33,535 nt of DNA. Source: Flavobacteriales bacterium. GTDB taxonomy: Bacteria > Bacteroidota > Bacteroidia > UBA10329. The position numbers were made by a program, and so were the translations under genes. The stretch is from NCBI GenBank assembly GCA_018402015.1, contig JAGYJL010000028.1, forward strand, positions 1 to 33,535. Reading direction: 5' to 3'. The notes under the pieces were generated by a model. That model was given only the letters and a program-made list of their open reading frames with translations, had not been told where the DNA came from and searched no databases. Positions within the stretch are counted from its first letter, which is position 1; the number at the start of each line of letters is the position of its first letter. Positions 1-6,805 of this stretch are shown piece after piece.

Positions 1-1
1 G

Positions 2-79
2 AAGGGTGAAAACTACTTTAAGCCGAATATTGCCAAGTACCTAGCTGCGCAAACTGAAGAAGAGCACGTTGGGAATTGA
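2..79 (+). CDS. C-terminal 25 residues of an unidentified protein (cut by window edge)
   Basis: An open frame enters from the left edge and stops at TGA 77-79. It encodes a short, charged C-terminus that ends in EEEHVGN. It is directly convergent with the DUF1015 gene, whose stop codon begins at the next base (80). Too little is present to name a family. The frame is accepted as coding because it ends exactly where the opposite gene ends and nothing else explains these bases. Confidence 0.45.
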   Translation, partial: KGENYFKPNIAKYLAAQTEEEHVGN

Positions 80-1321
80 TTATTCAGAAAGACTGTAGAT
101 AACAAGCCCACTCAACAACTTCGGAACAACGTAGGTACTTTTAGGAGGCATTGTCTTCCCTTGATCGGAGATAGCGTAGAACTCCTCTCCTCTGACCGGA
201 AAAAGAGTAAAAGCAATATCATATTTACCTGTATTGACGAGTCGCTCCAATTCCTGTGGACCTTTGATTCCAGGCACAAAGTTGATTCTACTATCGTTAC
301 GTAAATCTCGGATTCCTAGCAGAGGAGCAAGGATCCGATTTGATAGAATGCTAACGTCCAAAGAAGCTACAATCTCAGAACTTCTTCGATGCCTGTAAAC
401 CAATTTATACCAATTTCCGCCTAAGCACATTCCAAAATGGCCTGCTTGTTCTGGTTTGATCGGAATCTGCTCTTTGAAATGAACCTCAAAATCTTCGGAG
501 AGTTCCTCTAAGAACTGTGCAACACCCTTATTACCAAGGTCTTTTACAATTCTGTTGTACTCAAAAATCTTCAACTGGTCATCTGGGAAGAAAATACCGA
601 GAAAGTAATTCCATGGCTCGTTGCCTGAAACACCTTGCGAATTGACCCATTTATCGTGCGCTAAAAGCACAGACGATGCAGATCGGTGATGACCATCGGC
701 TATGTAAACATGACTCAATAACCCGAACTTTTCAGCGAATTTTTCGGTCCACAAAGGGTCACTCACTTTCCACAGCTGATGTTTCTTTCCTTCATCATCT
801 TCAAAATCAAGCAGGGGTGGATTCTGTTTGATGATCTCTGTAAGCAACTCTAAACTTCCGTTTCTGGGATATGTGAAGCAGACAGGTTCGGCATTTATTT
901 CCACCACATCCAAATAATCTCTCAGAACCGCTTCCCTACTTGCAATGGTTTGTTCGTGAATTCGGATGACCCCACTATCATAATCCTCTACAGATGCACA
1001 GCCAAGAATACCTGTGAAATTCTGTTTTCCAATATGTTGGGTGTAGATATAAAAGCTGTTATCCGTATCCTGCTCAAGCGTGCATTCATTGAACAGCTGT
1101 TCGAAAACGGCTCGACTCTGAGCAAACAATTCTGGTGTGTTGGCTGGGCTTTTCTCACCAAGCTTGAACTCTGGACGAATCACATGCATGAACGACTCAG
1201 GATTGGTCTTGAGAATCTCTTTTATTTCCTTTTTGGAATACGACTCATACGACCTACTCACAACCTTAGACGCGTTGTCTGGTCGTGGGTGAATTCCCTT
1301 AAACGGTCTGACCCTTGCCAT
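80..1321 (-). CDS. DUF1015 family protein
   Basis: A 413-residue protein of the DUF1015 family, a soluble family of unknown biochemical role that is widespread in bacteria. Family hallmarks are the N-terminal VRPFKGI segment, the IRIHEQT motif near residues 119-125 and the YIADGHHR motif at about 206-213, whose His-His-Arg resembles a catalytic or ligand-binding site. There is no signal peptide or membrane segment, so it is cytoplasmic. It lies 18 bp downstream of serA on the same strand and is probably co-transcribed with serC-serA. The same linkage is known in many Bacteroidota and other phyla and suggests a role connected to serine or hydroxy-acid metabolism, but this is inference from position only. 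The frame is full length and intact. Confidence 0.9.
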   Translation of the reverse strand: MARVRPFKGIHPRPDNASKVVSRSYESYSKKEIKEILKTNPESFMHVIRPEFKLGEKSPANTPELFAQSRAVFEQLFNECTLEQDTDNSFYIYTQHIGKQNFTGILGCASVEDYDSGVIRIHEQTIASREAVLRDYLDVVEINAEPVCFTYPRNGSLELLTEIIKQNPPLLDFEDDEGKKHQLWKVSDPLWTEKFAEKFGLLSHVYIADGHHRSASSVLLAHDKWVNSQGVSGNEPWNYFLGIFFPDDQLKIFEYNRIVKDLGNKGVAQFLEELSEDFEVHFKEQIPIKPEQAGHFGMCLGGNWYKLVYRHRRSSEIVASLDVSILSNRILAPLLGIRDLRNDSRINFVPGIKGPQELERLVNTGKYDIAFTLFPVRGEEFYAISDQGKTMPPKSTYVVPKLLSGLVIYSLSE

Positions 1322-1339
1322 TTTTCAAAGATGATGAAA

Positions 1340-2296
1340 TCAGCGGATTGCTTCGATGACCTTTTCGGCCAATTCAATTCCAACGCGCATTTGAGCCTCG
1401 TTGGTAGATGCGCCTATGTGAGGCGTGACAGAGATGCGCGGATGATCCAATAGTTCTGCCCTTGGCTTCGGTTCGTTTTCAAAAACATCTAAACCAGCAG
1501 CAGCAACTTTACCGGAATCAAGGGCTTTCAATAATGAAACTTCATCAATTACACCTCCTCTTGACGCGTTGATAAGTATGACCCCGTGTTTCATCTTAGC
1601 AAATTCCGTATCCGAAACCATTGCTCCATCTTTCGGTTTCGGCACATGAAAAGAGATGACATCTGCTTCTTTCAGAACATCATCAAATGAGACTGTTTTC
1701 AGAACCACATCCACGTCTCCAAAAAGATGTACGCTTAACGAAAGGCCAACTTCTGGAATGAAGGGGTCATGCGCAATCACTTTCATTCCTAATCCTAACG
1801 CCATTTTAGCCAAAGCCTGACCAATTCTGCCAATTCCTATTATTCCCAGTGTTTTTCCTTGGAGCTCGAATCCTTTCGAACAGCTTTTCTTCAATTTGCT
1901 GAATTCGGTCAAACCTGTTACAGGCATTTCCCTGTTAGAAAGCTGTAGGAATCTGGAAACCGTGAAAAGATGCGCCAGTACCAATTCTGCCACAGACTGC
2001 GATGATGCCGCTGGGGTGTTTACAACGGTCACCCCATTTGCTTCTGCAGATTTCAGATCGATGTTATCCAAGCCAACGCCCGCTCTACCGATCACTTTCA
2101 AACCACCGAAACTGGAGAGCTCTGCAGCCGTTATCTGCGTGGCACTGCGTACAAGAACTGCAACAACTTCATTCTGTTTGATAAAATCAGCTAGATCTTG
2201 TTGTGCAACTTTATCTGTTTGCACCCGAAAACCAGCATCCTCTAAGATTCGCTTTCCTTCAGAATCGATACCATCATTTGCTAAAATCAACGCCAT
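1340..2296 (-). CDS. serA: D-3-phosphoglycerate dehydrogenase (short form, D-2-hydroxyacid dehydrogenase family)
   Basis: Oxidises 3-phosphoglycerate to 3-phosphohydroxypyruvate with NAD+, the first step of serine synthesis. The 318-residue protein shows the Rossmann motif G154-I-G-R-I-G159 after LQGKTLGIIG, the INASRGG segment with substrate Arg246, LDVFENEP with Glu275, and TPHIGAS with catalytic His293. It lacks the C-terminal ACT regulatory domain of the long forms, so serine feedback through ACT is not expected. Its ATG shares one base with the TAA of serC (TAATG), which indicates translational coupling. Given the neighbour the assignment to serine synthesis is strong, although sequence alone does not exclude another D-2-hydroxyacid substrate. 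Confidence 0.93.
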   Translation of the reverse strand: MALILANDGIDSEGKRILEDAGFRVQTDKVAQQDLADFIKQNEVVAVLVRSATQITAAELSSFGGLKVIGRAGVGLDNIDLKSAEANGVTVVNTPAASSQSVAELVLAHLFTVSRFLQLSNREMPVTGLTEFSKLKKSCSKGFELQGKTLGIIGIGRIGQALAKMALGLGMKVIAHDPFIPEVGLSLSVHLFGDVDVVLKTVSFDDVLKEADVISFHVPKPKDGAMVSDTEFAKMKHGVILINASRGGVIDEVSLLKALDSGKVAAAGLDVFENEPKPRAELLDHPRISVTPHIGASTNEAQMRVGIELAEKVIEAIR

Positions 2297-3387
2297 TAGC
2301 CTTTCGTTCGTTCCAGTTCCTTCATTACATCAACCAACACCTGAACGCTTTCAACGGGCAGAGCGTTATACATGCTTGCCCTGAATCCACCCACGGAACG
2401 GTGTCCTTTCAGTCCGCTTATACGGGCTGATCTAAGCATAGCGTTGAATTCATCGGTCTGTGATTCATCGTTCAACACAAACGTAGCGTTCATCCTTGAG
2501 CGATCTTCAATTTCGGCTGTTCCGGCAAACAACGGATTTCTATCGATCTCTCCATATAGAAGATCCGCTTTTTGTTGATTACGCTTATCTATCCATGCTA
2601 CTCCTCCATTCTTTTTCAACCACTCCAACGTAAGCATAGAAACATAGATTGCATATACGGGAGGAGTATTGAACATACTTTCTCCTTTTATATGAACCTG
2701 ATAATCGAGCATGGAAGGAATATCTCGGTTCGTTTTTCCAAGCACTGAATCCTTTACTATTACCAGCGTAACACCTGCTGGGCCAAGGTTCTTTTGGGCA
2801 CCAGCGTATATAAGGTCGTGATCAGCAACATTTATCGGTCTGCTGAATATGTCTGAGGACATATCTGCCACAAGAAGCGAATCCGTTTTGGGTGTATGGA
2901 AGAATTCTGTTCCGAAGATGGTATTGTTGGTGGTGTAATGCAGAAAATCCAACCCAGCTGGCACGGCATATCCTTTTGGTATGTAGTTGTAATTCTTATG
3001 CTCAGAGGATGCAATTACTTGAACATCACCAATACGCTTGGCCTCTTTGATAGCCTTGTTAGACCAAGTACCTGTATCTATATATCCAGCTTTTCCGCCA
3101 ACCTTGAGCAGATTGAGTGCGCTCATATAGAATTGCAAACTTGCCCCGCCTTGAAGAAAAAGAACTGAATATCCTTCTGGAACACCTAAAGTTTCCTTTA
3201 CCAAAGCAACTGCATTTTCGGTCATCGCAACGATCTCTTTACTGCGATGAGACATCTCTAAGATGGAAAGTCCGGTTCCTTCGTACTCCAATACAGCCTT
3301 GCTTGCCTGTTGAAAAACCTCATTTGGAAGGATACAAGGTCCTGCGCTATAGTTGTGAACCTTGGTTGTGGTGGGTGTGTTTGACAT
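2296..3387 (-). CDS. serC: Phosphoserine aminotransferase
   Basis: PLP enzyme converting 3-phosphohydroxypyruvate and glutamate to phosphoserine and 2-oxoglutarate, the second step of serine synthesis; many homologues also act in pyridoxal phosphate synthesis. The protein has 363 residues, normal for the family. It begins with the characteristic HNYSAGPCILP segment, has LQGGASLQF near residue 80 for phosphate and cofactor contact, and the PLP-lysine motif YAGAQKNLGPAG with Lys199. It is first in a serC-serA-DUF1015 operon and its stop overlaps the serA start by one base. About 245 bp without any gene separate its start from the next plus-strand gene. Confidence 0.95.
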   Translation of the reverse strand: MSNTPTTTKVHNYSAGPCILPNEVFQQASKAVLEYEGTGLSILEMSHRSKEIVAMTENAVALVKETLGVPEGYSVLFLQGGASLQFYMSALNLLKVGGKAGYIDTGTWSNKAIKEAKRIGDVQVIASSEHKNYNYIPKGYAVPAGLDFLHYTTNNTIFGTEFFHTPKTDSLLVADMSSDIFSRPINVADHDLIYAGAQKNLGPAGVTLVIVKDSVLGKTNRDIPSMLDYQVHIKGESMFNTPPVYAIYVSMLTLEWLKKNGGVAWIDKRNQQKADLLYGEIDRNPLFAGTAEIEDRSRMNATFVLNDESQTDEFNAMLRSARISGLKGHRSVGGFRASMYNALPVESVQVLVDVMKELERTKG

Positions 3388-3633
3388 GTGTTTGATTTTG
3401 GTACCGCGAAAGTCATAAATAATTGGGAAAGAGCGAGTAACGTCTGAATTAAGTGTTGATTAACCTGTAAAATTCAACAACGAATTCCAGCAGAAATAAG
3501 CGCGTTGATCTGCTAAGTTCAATCGTTCGGGGACAATCGTTAATAACTTGTGGGCATATTTATTTGATTTGTTCGGTAGTTCGTGTTCATTTGTTCCTAC
3601 ATTTAATCAATTATTAACCAAAAACTATTTAAA

Positions 3634-3780
3634 ATGGCTGAAGCTTATTGTGTAAAATGCAAAGCAAAGAGAGAGATGAAAGACGCTAAAGAAGTGGTAA
3701 TGAAAAATCAGCGTAAAGCGTTGAAAGGAACTTGCCCTACTTGCGGAACAGGAATGTTCAAAATCTTGGGTAAGGCGTAA
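3634..3780 (+). CDS. DUF5679 small zinc-ribbon protein
   Basis: A 48-residue protein with two CxxC pairs, CVKC near the N-terminus and CPTC near the C-terminus, as expected for a small zinc ribbon. The spacing and the MAEAYCVKCK start match the DUF5679 family, which is known from actinobacteria and Bacteroidota and has no established function. The start ATG follows an A-rich stretch (AAAAACTATTTAAA), typical of Bacteroidota translation starts without Shine-Dalgarno. It stands alone, divergent from serC, and is followed by a strong hairpin terminator. High lysine content and the zinc ribbon suggest nucleic-acid or ribosome association; this is inference only. Confidence 0.85.
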   Translation: MAEAYCVKCKAKREMKDAKEVVMKNQRKALKGTCPTCGTGMFKILGKA

Positions 3781-3860
3781 GCTAACCCCTCTTGTTCGGT
3801 ATCAGATACCGATACGCTTTGCGGTCTACGTTGAAATACAAAGACCTTGAAGAAACAGAA

Positions 3861-3891
3861 GCCCCGATTCGGAATCCGAATCGGGGCTTTT
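3861..3891. terminator. Bidirectional intrinsic terminator
   Basis: A perfect 12-bp stem (GCCCCGATTCGG paired with CCGAATCGGGGC) with a 3-base loop AAT, followed by TTTT on the plus strand. It lies between the plus-strand DUF5679 gene and the minus-strand DUF4476 gene, so it can terminate both. Confidence 0.9.
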
Positions 3892-3916
3892 AACTGATAG
3901 TGTATTCAACTTTATC

Positions 3917-4861
3917 TCAACGTCCGTTGATGTAGGCATCCAATTCTTCGATGGTCGATTCAAAATCGAATGCATCATTGAGTTTGTAATAGTTTCCAAC
4001 GTCAAAGGTCTTGTTAAAAGCAAACTTAGCGTAGTTGAGTCTATCGTTCTCAAAATCAAATTGCATCATTATTCTTTTTACCTGATCAACAGTAAGGCAG
4101 TTTGCTCCTGTTACTTGTTTTGCCAAGGTCATTTTAGAATCAGAAAAGGTCTTAGAAGCAATAGAGCGTTCTGCATTGGAAAACTCGGTATTATCCATAG
4201 GCCACGGACAACCTATAGGGCCATTGTAACCTGGTAACACATAGTGGTCTGCAACGGTATTCGCCACTGGTGCTACACTAGTTGTTGTAGTAACAGATTC
4301 GCGCACAGTCATACTCCCTGATTGACCTGCGAGAAACGGATCGTTAACATTAACGTTCATGTTGAATCCAGGAACACCTACAGACATATTAACTCCACCA
4401 TTATTCACAGAATTGGATTGTGTGATGCTGGATGTTGTGGTGGTTGTAGTAACCGTTTGGCTTACAGGCACCGCAGAAGGTGTAGCATGATACACAACTA
4501 CTTGTTGATTGACAGGAGGTGCAGGAGCAAGATTCAAAGCTGTTGCGCTCTGAATTCTGATGGTGAGTTCCCCGTTTCGTTTTTCCGTGACCCTGTAAAC
4601 GTACTCCATACCTGGCTCTGCGAAATAGATCTTCTTATCTATCTGCGCCTTATCACTGTCAAACACAATGCGAGCATCATATACAGGTTGGTTAAGATCG
4701 GTCACCCGTACATTGGTCATCGGTTGGTCATTCTGTTTCACCCCATTAAGGATAAGATAGAAGGGGTCGGGTTCGGTAGTATAAATAACCAAATCGCTGA
4801 TTGGCTGGGCAAAACTGCTTAGCGATATTGCAACCAAGAATATTCCCAAAAGCTGTCTCAT
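3917..4861 (-). CDS. Secreted DUF4476 domain protein (paralogue A)
   Basis: A 314-residue protein with an N-terminal signal peptide (MRQLLGIFLVAISLSSFAQ) directing export to periplasm or outer surface. Residues about 20-110 form a predicted beta-rich domain, followed by a low-complexity Thr/Val/Asn-rich linker, and the last ~110 residues are a DUF4476 domain with the conserved GCPWPMD segment, a helical core, and NYYKLNDAF near the end. DUF4476 is common in Bacteroidota and has no known biochemical function. It lies 10 bp downstream of a second DUF4476 gene on the same strand; the two DUF4476 domains differ at only 17 of about 111 positions while the N-terminal parts are unlike, which points to duplication of the C-terminal module. 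Confidence 0.85.
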   Translation of the reverse strand: MRQLLGIFLVAISLSSFAQPISDLVIYTTEPDPFYLILNGVKQNDQPMTNVRVTDLNQPVYDARIVFDSDKAQIDKKIYFAEPGMEYVYRVTEKRNGELTIRIQSATALNLAPAPPVNQQVVVYHATPSAVPVSQTVTTTTTTSSITQSNSVNNGGVNMSVGVPGFNMNVNVNDPFLAGQSGSMTVRESVTTTTSVAPVANTVADHYVLPGYNGPIGCPWPMDNTEFSNAERSIASKTFSDSKMTLAKQVTGANCLTVDQVKRIMMQFDFENDRLNYAKFAFNKTFDVGNYYKLNDAFDFESTIEELDAYINGR

Positions 4862-4871
4862 AGGTACACGA

Positions 4872-5393
4872 TCAATGACCGTTTATATGTGCATTCAATT
4901 CATCAATGCTTGACTCGAAATCGAATGCATCATTCAATTTGTAGTAATTGCCAATGTCAAAGGTCTTGTTGTAGGCAAATTTGGCGTAGTCTAGTCTGTC
5001 AGACTCAAAATCAAATTGAGTCATTATTCTTCTAACCTGATCGGCAGTAAGACAATTGGCACCAGTAACCTGCTTGGCCATGGTCATTTTAGAATCTGAA
5101 AACGTCTTTGAGCCGATTGAACGTTCAGCATTGGAAAACTCGCTCTCGTCCATAGGCCAAGGACATCCTATTGGACCGTTGTAACCTGGCATCACATAAT
5201 GATCGGCCGTACCATTAGTTGCCGTGGTGGTTGTGGTAGTGGTTGTTGTATAGGTTTCCGTGTAGGATTCGTTGATATTCACATTCATATCAATGCCCAT
5301 TCCACCCATATTCACATCAATATCAACATCGGTGTTTTGAGCGGCAAGGGTTAATGTAGAGCACACGGCAAGAAGAGTAAACGTTTTTTTCAT
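4872..5393 (-). CDS. Secreted DUF4476 domain protein (paralogue B)
   Basis: A 173-residue protein with the signal peptide MKKTFTLLAVCSTLTLAAQ, a short Asp/Asn/Val-rich repeat region, a run of threonines around residues 45-60, and a C-terminal DUF4476 domain almost identical to that of the downstream gene. The threonine run is encoded by tandem ACN codons and could vary in length by slippage. A TAnnTTTG box about 45 bp upstream of the start (5439-5446) gives this gene its own promoter and probably drives both paralogues. No catalytic motif is visible; function unknown. Confidence 0.85.
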   Translation of the reverse strand: MKKTFTLLAVCSTLTLAAQNTDVDIDVNMGGMGIDMNVNINESYTETYTTTTTTTTTATNGTADHYVMPGYNGPIGCPWPMDESEFSNAERSIGSKTFSDSKMTMAKQVTGANCLTADQVRRIMTQFDFESDRLDYAKFAYNKTFDIGNYYKLNDAFDFESSIDELNAHINGH

Positions 5394-5438
5394 GATTTAG
5401 GATTTTAAAGTGAGCTTCGGCTCGTTCAAATTCAGTGC

Positions 5439-5446
5439 CAAATATA
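5439..5446 (-). promoter_or_regulatory. Bacteroidota-type -7 box (TATATTTG) for the DUF4476 pair
   Basis: Minus-strand TATATTTG matches the Bacteroidota -7 consensus TAnnTTTG and sits about 46 bp before the start codon at 5393. A -33 TTTG-like element was not clear. Confidence 0.45.
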
Positions 5447-5467
5447 TGGGAAAGTCAAATCCGAAAA

Positions 5468-6316
5468 TCAATCTTTGAAGTCACCTGGCTTCGTATCCTC
5501 AGGTAGATTGTTCAAGCTTCTGTTCTTCGCGAACACATCGCGCAGCAGCAACCACTTACCTTTCTTGAACTCCAGCGCATCGTAGCTGAAATCTGGGCCA
5601 TAGAATTGATACTGACCTTCGAAACGTGAATCTTCTGGCGCAAGATGATCCATTATGACCAAATTTTCCTTCTCATCGAAATTGAGGGCCATACTGGCAT
5701 CGTTGGCGTATTCAAAGATCAACCTATGAGCAGGCAGATTCCTTTCTGTAGTGAAAACGGACGAACCCAGCATTACTGACTTACCCTGTACATTCAAAAT
5801 ATCCACAACCTTACGGTTGGTTATGTTGTCCTTCCCGTCCCAACCAAGAAGCGTATAAATGGTCTTACCCTTGAACCTATTAGTAAGTATCCTGTAGTAC
5901 AACGCACCGTACCAAGCGTTCGGACGAATCGGTTTTCTTTCAATTCGATCCCATTCTTCACCACTGTCCTCAAAAACAGTTACAACACATTTTGCCTTAT
6001 CAACCTTGTGCCGCATAACGCAATAGTACTGGAATTCTCCATTTTCGAAGGCAACGTTCCAGCAGATGAGTTTCACAAGTCCATCTTCAGAAGATAGCTG
6101 ACCCAGAAAGGGTACCGAATCCAATTGAACATTGAAATGGGTAGGGTCGGAATAGAATTCTGTAAAGGTTTTTTCCAATTTGGATGAGACCATTACTTTT
6201 TCAGAATCCTCCCCGTTTCGTAACACTTCAAAGATGTTCAACACGGAATCTCGTCCTAATTGAGCAAAGCCGAAGTACGGAAATGAGAGGAGTAAAAAAA
6301 TAACTGAACGGACCAT
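5468..6316 (-). CDS. Conserved secreted protein of unknown function
   Basis: I choose the ATG at 6316 (282 residues) over the one at 6352 because it places a clean signal peptide, MVRSVIFLLLSFPYFGFAQ, at the N-terminus. The mature protein has no transmembrane segment. Conserved-looking features are WYGALYYRI and TIYTLLGWDG in the middle, and FYGPDFSYDAL near the C-terminus, a pattern seen in an uncharacterised Bacteroidota family. No catalytic triad or cofactor motif is evident. It is on the same strand as the ferredoxin gene, but a terminator hairpin lies between them, so it is probably transcribed separately. Confidence 0.7.
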   Translation of the reverse strand: MVRSVIFLLLSFPYFGFAQLGRDSVLNIFEVLRNGEDSEKVMVSSKLEKTFTEFYSDPTHFNVQLDSVPFLGQLSSEDGLVKLICWNVAFENGEFQYYCVMRHKVDKAKCVVTVFEDSGEEWDRIERKPIRPNAWYGALYYRILTNRFKGKTIYTLLGWDGKDNITNRKVVDILNVQGKSVMLGSSVFTTERNLPAHRLIFEYANDASMALNFDEKENLVIMDHLAPEDSRFEGQYQFYGPDFSYDALEFKKGKWLLLRDVFAKNRSLNNLPEDTKPGDFKD

Positions 6317-6352
6317 GTATTCAGATACGGAGGAATGAATTGAAAATTGCAT

Positions 6353-6379
6353 AAAAAAGGCGAGAACAAGTCTCGCCTT
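6353..6379 (-). terminator. Intrinsic terminator downstream of the ferredoxin gene
   Basis: A 9-bp stem (AAGGCGAGA / TCTCGCCTT) with loop ACAAG at 6357-6379; on the minus strand it is followed by a run of T (complement of 6353-6358). It fits termination of the ferredoxin transcript that ends at 6400. Confidence 0.8.
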
Positions 6380-6399
6380 TCAAAATCCTTGCCTCTATT

Positions 6400-6747
6400 T
6401 CAGAGGTGTAATGATGCTTTTTTCTGAAGGTTTTCTTCTGCAGTGTGTGGGTTATCTTCATCATCCACACAGCAATCTACTGGGCAAACAGCTGCGCACT
6501 GTGGCTCATCATGAAAACCAACGCACTCGGTGCATTTATCTGTTACGATGTAATAAACGTCCATTTCCTTAGGCTCTTGTGCTGCATCGGCATCAGCAGT
6601 AAAACCACTGAATCCTTTGAACTCTCCTTTTACAGAGGTTCCATCAGAAAAACGCCACTCGGCACCACCTTCGTAAATGGCATTGTTAGGGCATTCTGGC
6701 TCGCACGCCCCGCAGTTAATACACTCATCCGTTATCTTGATAGCCAT
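6400..6747 (-). CDS. 4Fe-4S dicluster ferredoxin
   Basis: A 115-residue ferredoxin-like electron carrier. The first cluster motif, [12 protein letters not shown], is near residues 10-21; the second, CTECVGF...[10 protein letters not shown], is near 72-92, with the longer spacing typical of the YfhL/Bacteroidota type. An insertion of about 40 residues separates the two motifs. It is cytoplasmic. It is divergent from the acyl-CoA reductase gene and shares a compact bidirectional promoter region with it; this pairing next to serC and serA is a recurrent arrangement in Bacteroidota. The electron partner is unknown. Confidence 0.92.
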   Translation of the reverse strand: MAIKITDECINCGACEPECPNNAIYEGGAEWRFSDGTSVKGEFKGFSGFTADADAAQEPKEMDVYYIVTDKCTECVGFHDEPQCAAVCPVDCCVDDEDNPHTAEENLQKKASLHL

Positions 6748-6773
6748 CTTGTCTCGCTTTTAATGTAAGAGGT

Positions 6774-6781
6774 TAGTTTTG
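6774..6781 (+). promoter_or_regulatory. -7 box (TAGTTTTG) for acyl-CoA reductase
   Basis: An exact match to TAnnTTTG, 24 bp before the ATG at 6806. A TTG at 6749-6751 lies 22 bp upstream and may be the -33 element. Confidence 0.5.
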
Positions 6782-6787
6782 CGGCCT

Positions 6788-6795
6788 CAAAGATA
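6788..6795 (-). promoter_or_regulatory. -7 box (TATCTTTG) for ferredoxin
   Basis: An exact TAnnTTTG match on the minus strand, 40 bp before the ferredoxin ATG at 6747. It lies within 20 bp of the opposing box at 6774-6781, so the two promoters are interlocked. Confidence 0.5.
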
Positions 6796-6805
6796 GTACA
6801 CGGTC

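Noticed and set aside
2896-3395. Plus-strand frames overlapping serC
   Set aside because: Both frames (2896-3168 and 3117-3395) are antisense to a clear, full-length serC with its PLP lysine motif.
4322-4822. 166-codon plus-strand frame
   Set aside because: Antisense to the DUF4476 gene; His/Arg/Cys-rich composition of a shadow frame and no start context.
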